From contig JAJZGN010000070.1 in NCBI GenBank assembly GCA_021798435.1, positions 1 to 8,789 of the forward strand: a stretch of 8,789 nucleotides of DNA. The letters run 5' to 3'. The notes under the pieces were generated by a model, which made no database searches, was not told where the DNA came from, and saw only the letters and a list, made by a program, of their open reading frames with translations. The translations under genes and the position numbers were made by a program. Origin of the DNA: a bacterium. GTDB lineage: Bacteria > Chloroflexota > Dormibacteria > Aeolococcales > Bog-877. Shown here piece by piece: positions 6,186 to 8,789 of this stretch (positions are counted from its first letter, which is position 1; each line of letters opens with the position of its first letter).

Positions 6186-8357
6186 CTAACAGGCACCGGG
6201 ATGAAGGCGGAGAGCGTATGCCACTCCGGCCGCCACGGTCAGCATGGGCGGAGTTCCTGCCTTCGAGGAGACGGGAACGGAAGGCGACACCTGCACCAGG
6301 GTGGCGCCGGCGGGCAGAGGCACCGCCAGCGGGCCCGTGTCCATGCTCACCACCTCGGCCGCCTGAGGTGATCGGCAGGCGCCCTGGTACCGATAGACCA
6401 CGATGGCCCGGGCTCCGGCCAGGGACTGCGCCCCTAGCCTGCCGGCGACCGTGTACGACCAGTCGTCGCCGCTCGCCGGATCGCTCGTCAATGGCGTGGC
6501 GGTTCCCTGACCCCGCGTCTCGGCGACGCTGATCAGCAGGCCGAGAGCGGCCGCCTGGGCGGCACTGATCGGGGCCCCCCCGGCCCAACGGCTGGCGTAG
6601 TAGACCGCCGGAGTTCCGAAGACGGAACTGCCGACTATGTGGGAGACCGCCTGCGAGCTGGTGAGCCGCCAGCCGTCTCCATCCATGAGGCTCTGGGGAT
6701 CGACGGCGCTGACCGTGGCGGCCCGATCCGACCATGCCTCCGAGGAATTGGCGTCATACAGCCGGAGCAGATCCTCGTACCTCACGAACTGGGGAGCCAT
6801 CGCGCTGGCGTCGATCAGCGCGCCGCGGGCGACACCCCAGGCGTCCTGAGCGATGAGGCGCATGTAGCGCAGGAGGGCGGCCGCGCCCACTCCCAGCTGC
6901 GGCCGGGAGAAGTGATCGGCAGAGGGTACCAGCGACCCCCAATCCAGCTTCAAACCATCCACGTGCAGGTCGCGGGGACCGCTGCCGAGAAGGGTTCGCA
7001 TCTGCGTCGCCAATGAGGACGCGAAAGTGCTGGAGGTGGGGTCGACCTTGGCTCGGCTGACGGGCGCGGAGGGCAGGACCCACATCGGCCACCACAGGAG
7101 CACCTTGATTCCTTGGGAGTGGAGCTCCCTCACCAGTTTCTGCATGCCCGCCAGGCCACCGAATCGGGAACTTGGGGTGGCACTTCCCAATTTGGACTGC
7201 CACTGGGAATCGATGATCACAGTGAAGTGCTGGATGTGGAACTCCGCCTTCCAGAGAGCGACGTAGCGGCGGACCCACGAGGCCGTGAATTCGTCGTCGC
7301 GCCGTGCGGCGTCGGTCACCAGCTGCTGGCCCCAGGTGTCCACCAGCGGCCAGGACCACCACGCGGGACGTCCCCCCGGCGGTGCCGCGCTGGCCGCCTG
7401 GCCCATTGCCGCCAGCGCGGAGTGGTAGGCGACGAGGTCAGCTCTGGAGCTCCGGCCGGTGGTGAACACGAAGGCGGGAAACTCCAGCCAGCGCCCGCCC
7501 GGCACTGCCCCCGAAGGGGCCCTGGGCGCAGTGACCTTGCCGCCAGCACCGGCTTCCCGGATCCGGAGCAGGATGCTGAGCGGGTAGTTCACGGTCACCG
7601 CCCCCCGCCGGGTCACCGAGAGCGTCGTGGCATCCGGCACCTGCACCAGTCCCACGCCGACCCACCCCAGCCTCGTGCTGAGCTCGACGACAAACGGCGG
7701 CGGTGCCATCGGTGCCGTGTACGGCGCCACCGGAATTGGGCCGAGGCGGACCTCGGGGGTGCGCGTGGGTGAGCGGAAGACAGGATCGGGAGTGGTGCCC
7801 GAGCTGACCTCCGACATCTCCAGCCCGGTATTCCCGGTGGTGAAGAACTGCGGCACCTGAGACAGAAGGGGGCCGACGCGACCGGAGAACTGCACCGTGA
7901 AGTAGGTGGGACGGGCCGTGACCACCACCTTCAGCAGCGGCGCAGCGGAAGGTTCCCGCCCCCACAGGGTCAACTGGGCTCCCGCGGTGGTGAGCGACCA
8001 CCGTGCCGACCCCGCCCAGGGCGCCCGGCCAACCTCCGCCGCCAGCGGGATACGAAATGAAGCGCTCCCGGAACTTCCGGCAAGGTTCAGCCAGGGAGTG
8101 CCGGCCTCAATGCTGAGGCGGTAGCCAGACTCCACGATCGTCGCGGTCGTTGCGCCGGTCGCGCCGCGGTGCGAACTCCAGACCGGCCAGGGTGGAGCCG
8201 ACGCCGCGGAAACGGGCGACCAAGCCACCGCGCCGCCGAAAAGGGCCAGGATCGCGCCAACCGTGATCCGGCGGCGGACGGCCCTCGGCAAGTCAGGAGT
8301 CCGCTTCAGGCGGGCCGGGCGCCCTGAACTCGCACTCCATGAGCCGCATCTTGCCAC
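6186..8357 (-). CDS. Secreted glycoside hydrolase-like protein, GH31/GH36-type TIM barrel
   Basis: 723 residues from GTG at 8357. A basic stretch (RRR, 28-30) and a hydrophobic core (~31-49) ending near VSA-ASA mark export, with an unusually long N-region. Residues ~55-310 look like the N-terminal beta-sandwich of GH31/GH36 enzymes. The barrel (~330-600) has WWSWPLVDTWG (~333-343), FTVIIDSQW (Asp383), the helix-strand ELHSQGIKVLLWWPMW (~411-426) and VDGLKLDWG with Asp472, the position of the catalytic nucleophile in these families. Candidate acid/base residues are Asp544 (EAWSD) or Asp559/561 (LMDGDGW). Residues ~610-723 suggest a C-terminal beta domain. It probably cleaves a glycoside outside the cytoplasm; the substrate is unknown. 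A TAG lies 30 bases before the GTG, so the start is this GTG or an in-frame TTG at 8291; neither has a good ribosome binding site. Export and overall fold are likely; exact family and activity are uncertain. Confidence 0.82.
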   Translation of the reverse strand: MARCGSWSASSGRPARLKRTPDLPRAVRRRITVGAILALFGGAVAWSPVSAASAPPWPVWSSHRGATGATTATIVESGYRLSIEAGTPWLNLAGSSGSASFRIPLAAEVGRAPWAGSARWSLTTAGAQLTLWGREPSAAPLLKVVVTARPTYFTVQFSGRVGPLLSQVPQFFTTGNTGLEMSEVSSGTTPDPVFRSPTRTPEVRLGPIPVAPYTAPMAPPPFVVELSTRLGWVGVGLVQVPDATTLSVTRRGAVTVNYPLSILLRIREAGAGGKVTAPRAPSGAVPGGRWLEFPAFVFTTGRSSRADLVAYHSALAAMGQAASAAPPGGRPAWWSWPLVDTWGQQLVTDAARRDDEFTASWVRRYVALWKAEFHIQHFTVIIDSQWQSKLGSATPSSRFGGLAGMQKLVRELHSQGIKVLLWWPMWVLPSAPVSRAKVDPTSSTFASSLATQMRTLLGSGPRDLHVDGLKLDWGSLVPSADHFSRPQLGVGAAALLRYMRLIAQDAWGVARGALIDASAMAPQFVRYEDLLRLYDANSSEAWSDRAATVSAVDPQSLMDGDGWRLTSSQAVSHIVGSSVFGTPAVYYASRWAGGAPISAAQAAALGLLISVAETRGQGTATPLTSDPASGDDWSYTVAGRLGAQSLAGARAIVVYRYQGACRSPQAAEVVSMDTGPLAVPLPAGATLVQVSPSVPVSSKAGTPPMLTVAAGVAYALRLHPGAC

Positions 8358-8640
8358 CGAGAGACAGCGGTCGACCCGGGGGCGCTACGGCCCACGAGTC
8401 CCACTCCCCGGTGCCCAGGAAAGAACCGGGATACGGTCCTCCAGAGCCCCGGGGCTGACCGCCCGCCGACGGTACGGGTTGGGGTGAGCCCGGCCCCGGT
8501 GATCGCTCCGGTCCGGCCGACGGCAGGAGCGGGACCTGGGCCGCACGCGAGTGAGTCGGGTCGCTCGGGTGGCCGCCCCGTTCCATCTCCGAAGCGGCCT
8601 GGGGAGCGGCCTAGTCTCTGGTCGCCATCAGGCGCCCCGA
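8358..8640. other. Intergenic region upstream of the glycosidase gene, no gene firmly supported
   Basis: 283 bases. Open frames exist on both strands but are Pro/Gly/Arg-rich and lack ribosome binding sites. The best is a 97-codon minus-strand frame (8586-8293), left unannotated. Visible structure: a perfect 12-base palindrome AGCCCCGGGGCT (8445-8456) and an 8-base direct repeat AGCGGCCT (8593-8600 and 8605-8612) separated by GGGG. The promoter of the glycosidase gene should lie here, but I cannot point to convincing boxes. Confidence 0.5.
8593..8612. repeat. Short tandem direct repeat AGCGGCCT-GGGG-AGCGGCCT
   Basis: Two perfect 8-base copies with a 12-base period, between the stop of the right-edge gene and the glycosidase gene. 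Direct repeats with about one helical turn of spacing can bind regulators, but two short GC-rich copies may be chance. Confidence 0.3.
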
Positions 8641-8789
8641 TCAGAGGATGTGCGGAGAGTGCTGGTCGCCTCGTTCTTCCCTGCCGGCCCTGCGGAAGAT
8701 CATCACCCACACCACCAGCGAGCCCCCCGCCACCAGGAGGAGCGCAGCCAGGGGAAGCGCCACCTGCATCGCCGTGACCATCTGGAAGA
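8641..8789 (-). CDS. C-terminal end of a small or partial single-helix membrane protein (runs off the right edge)
   Basis: The minus strand from the right edge is open to a TGA at 8643-8641. From an internal ATG at 8781 it reads 46 residues: MVTAMQVALP, then a strong hydrophobic helix LAALLLVAGGSLVVWVMIF (~11-29), then a basic and charged tail RRAGREERGDQHSPHIL. This is the normal layout of a membrane anchor with a cytoplasmic positively charged end. The bases before the ATG (TCTTCCAG) are not a ribosome binding site and show no stop, so the true start is probably outside the window. The overlapping plus-strand frame is Pro/Ser/Arg-rich with no hydrophobic structure, which favours this strand. 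I do not recognise the family. Confidence 0.5.
   Translation of the reverse strand, partial: FQMVTAMQVALPLAALLLVAGGSLVVWVMIFRRAGREERGDQHSPHIL

Noticed and set aside
5971..6735. Extension of the hydrolase open frame upstream to an ATG at 6735
   Set aside because: The extension overlaps the glycosidase C-terminus in another frame, is Arg/Gly-rich, and a well-placed ribosome binding site supports the ATG at 5970.
8484..8777. Plus-strand 97-codon Pro/Ser-rich frame at the right edge
   Set aside because: No hydrophobic or domain pattern and no ribosome binding site; the opposite strand encodes a clear membrane helix over 8695-8750.
1..8789. tRNA, rRNA, CRISPR, insertion sequence or phage features
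   Set aside because: No T-loop consensus, repeat-spacer array, transposase motifs or terminal inverted repeats were found on either strand by eye.

Overview
The window is high-GC DNA, coding-dense on both strands, with codons ending mostly in G or C. The gene content (a single-chain pyruvate:ferredoxin oxidoreductase beside a GltD-like flavoprotein, a YetF/DUF421 membrane protein, secreted proteins with Ala-rich signal peptides, and intrinsic-terminator-like hairpins without T-tracts) fits a high-GC Gram-positive-type bacterium. An actinobacterium (Actinomycetota) is the best guess, and Dormibacterota or Chloroflexota are possible. This is inference from protein style only. I see no tRNA, rRNA, CRISPR array, transposase or attachment site.

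Left third (1-3692, minus strand): an energy-metabolism operon. Its first gene is a GltD/NfnB-like NAD(P)H-dependent flavoprotein carrying N-terminal and C-terminal iron-sulphur modules. As given, its reading frame is broken by a one-base shift in a run of five C (3297-3301). It runs directly, probably with a 4-base GTGA overlap, into nifJ-type pyruvate:ferredoxin oxidoreductase, whose last ~40% lies beyond base 1. Together they would couple pyruvate and CoA to acetyl-CoA interconversion with ferredoxin and the NAD(P)H pool.

Middle (3693-5262, plus strand): a divergent intergenic region with an inverted repeat, then a small secreted protein (3875-4306), a strong GC hairpin terminator, and a three-helix DUF421 membrane protein (4453-4974). 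A 288-base convergent gap with two back-to-back hairpins follows.

Right half (5263-8789, minus strand): an alpha/beta hydrolase with a complete Ser-Asp-His triad, preceded by a large secreted glycoside-hydrolase-like protein with a GH31/GH36-type barrel. After that come about 280 bases of low-information DNA and, at the right edge, the C-terminal end of a small or partial single-helix membrane protein.

No clearly undescribed system is visible. The points most worth a second look are the frameshifted or split flavoprotein, its pairing with the oxidoreductase, and the divergent secreted glycosidase.
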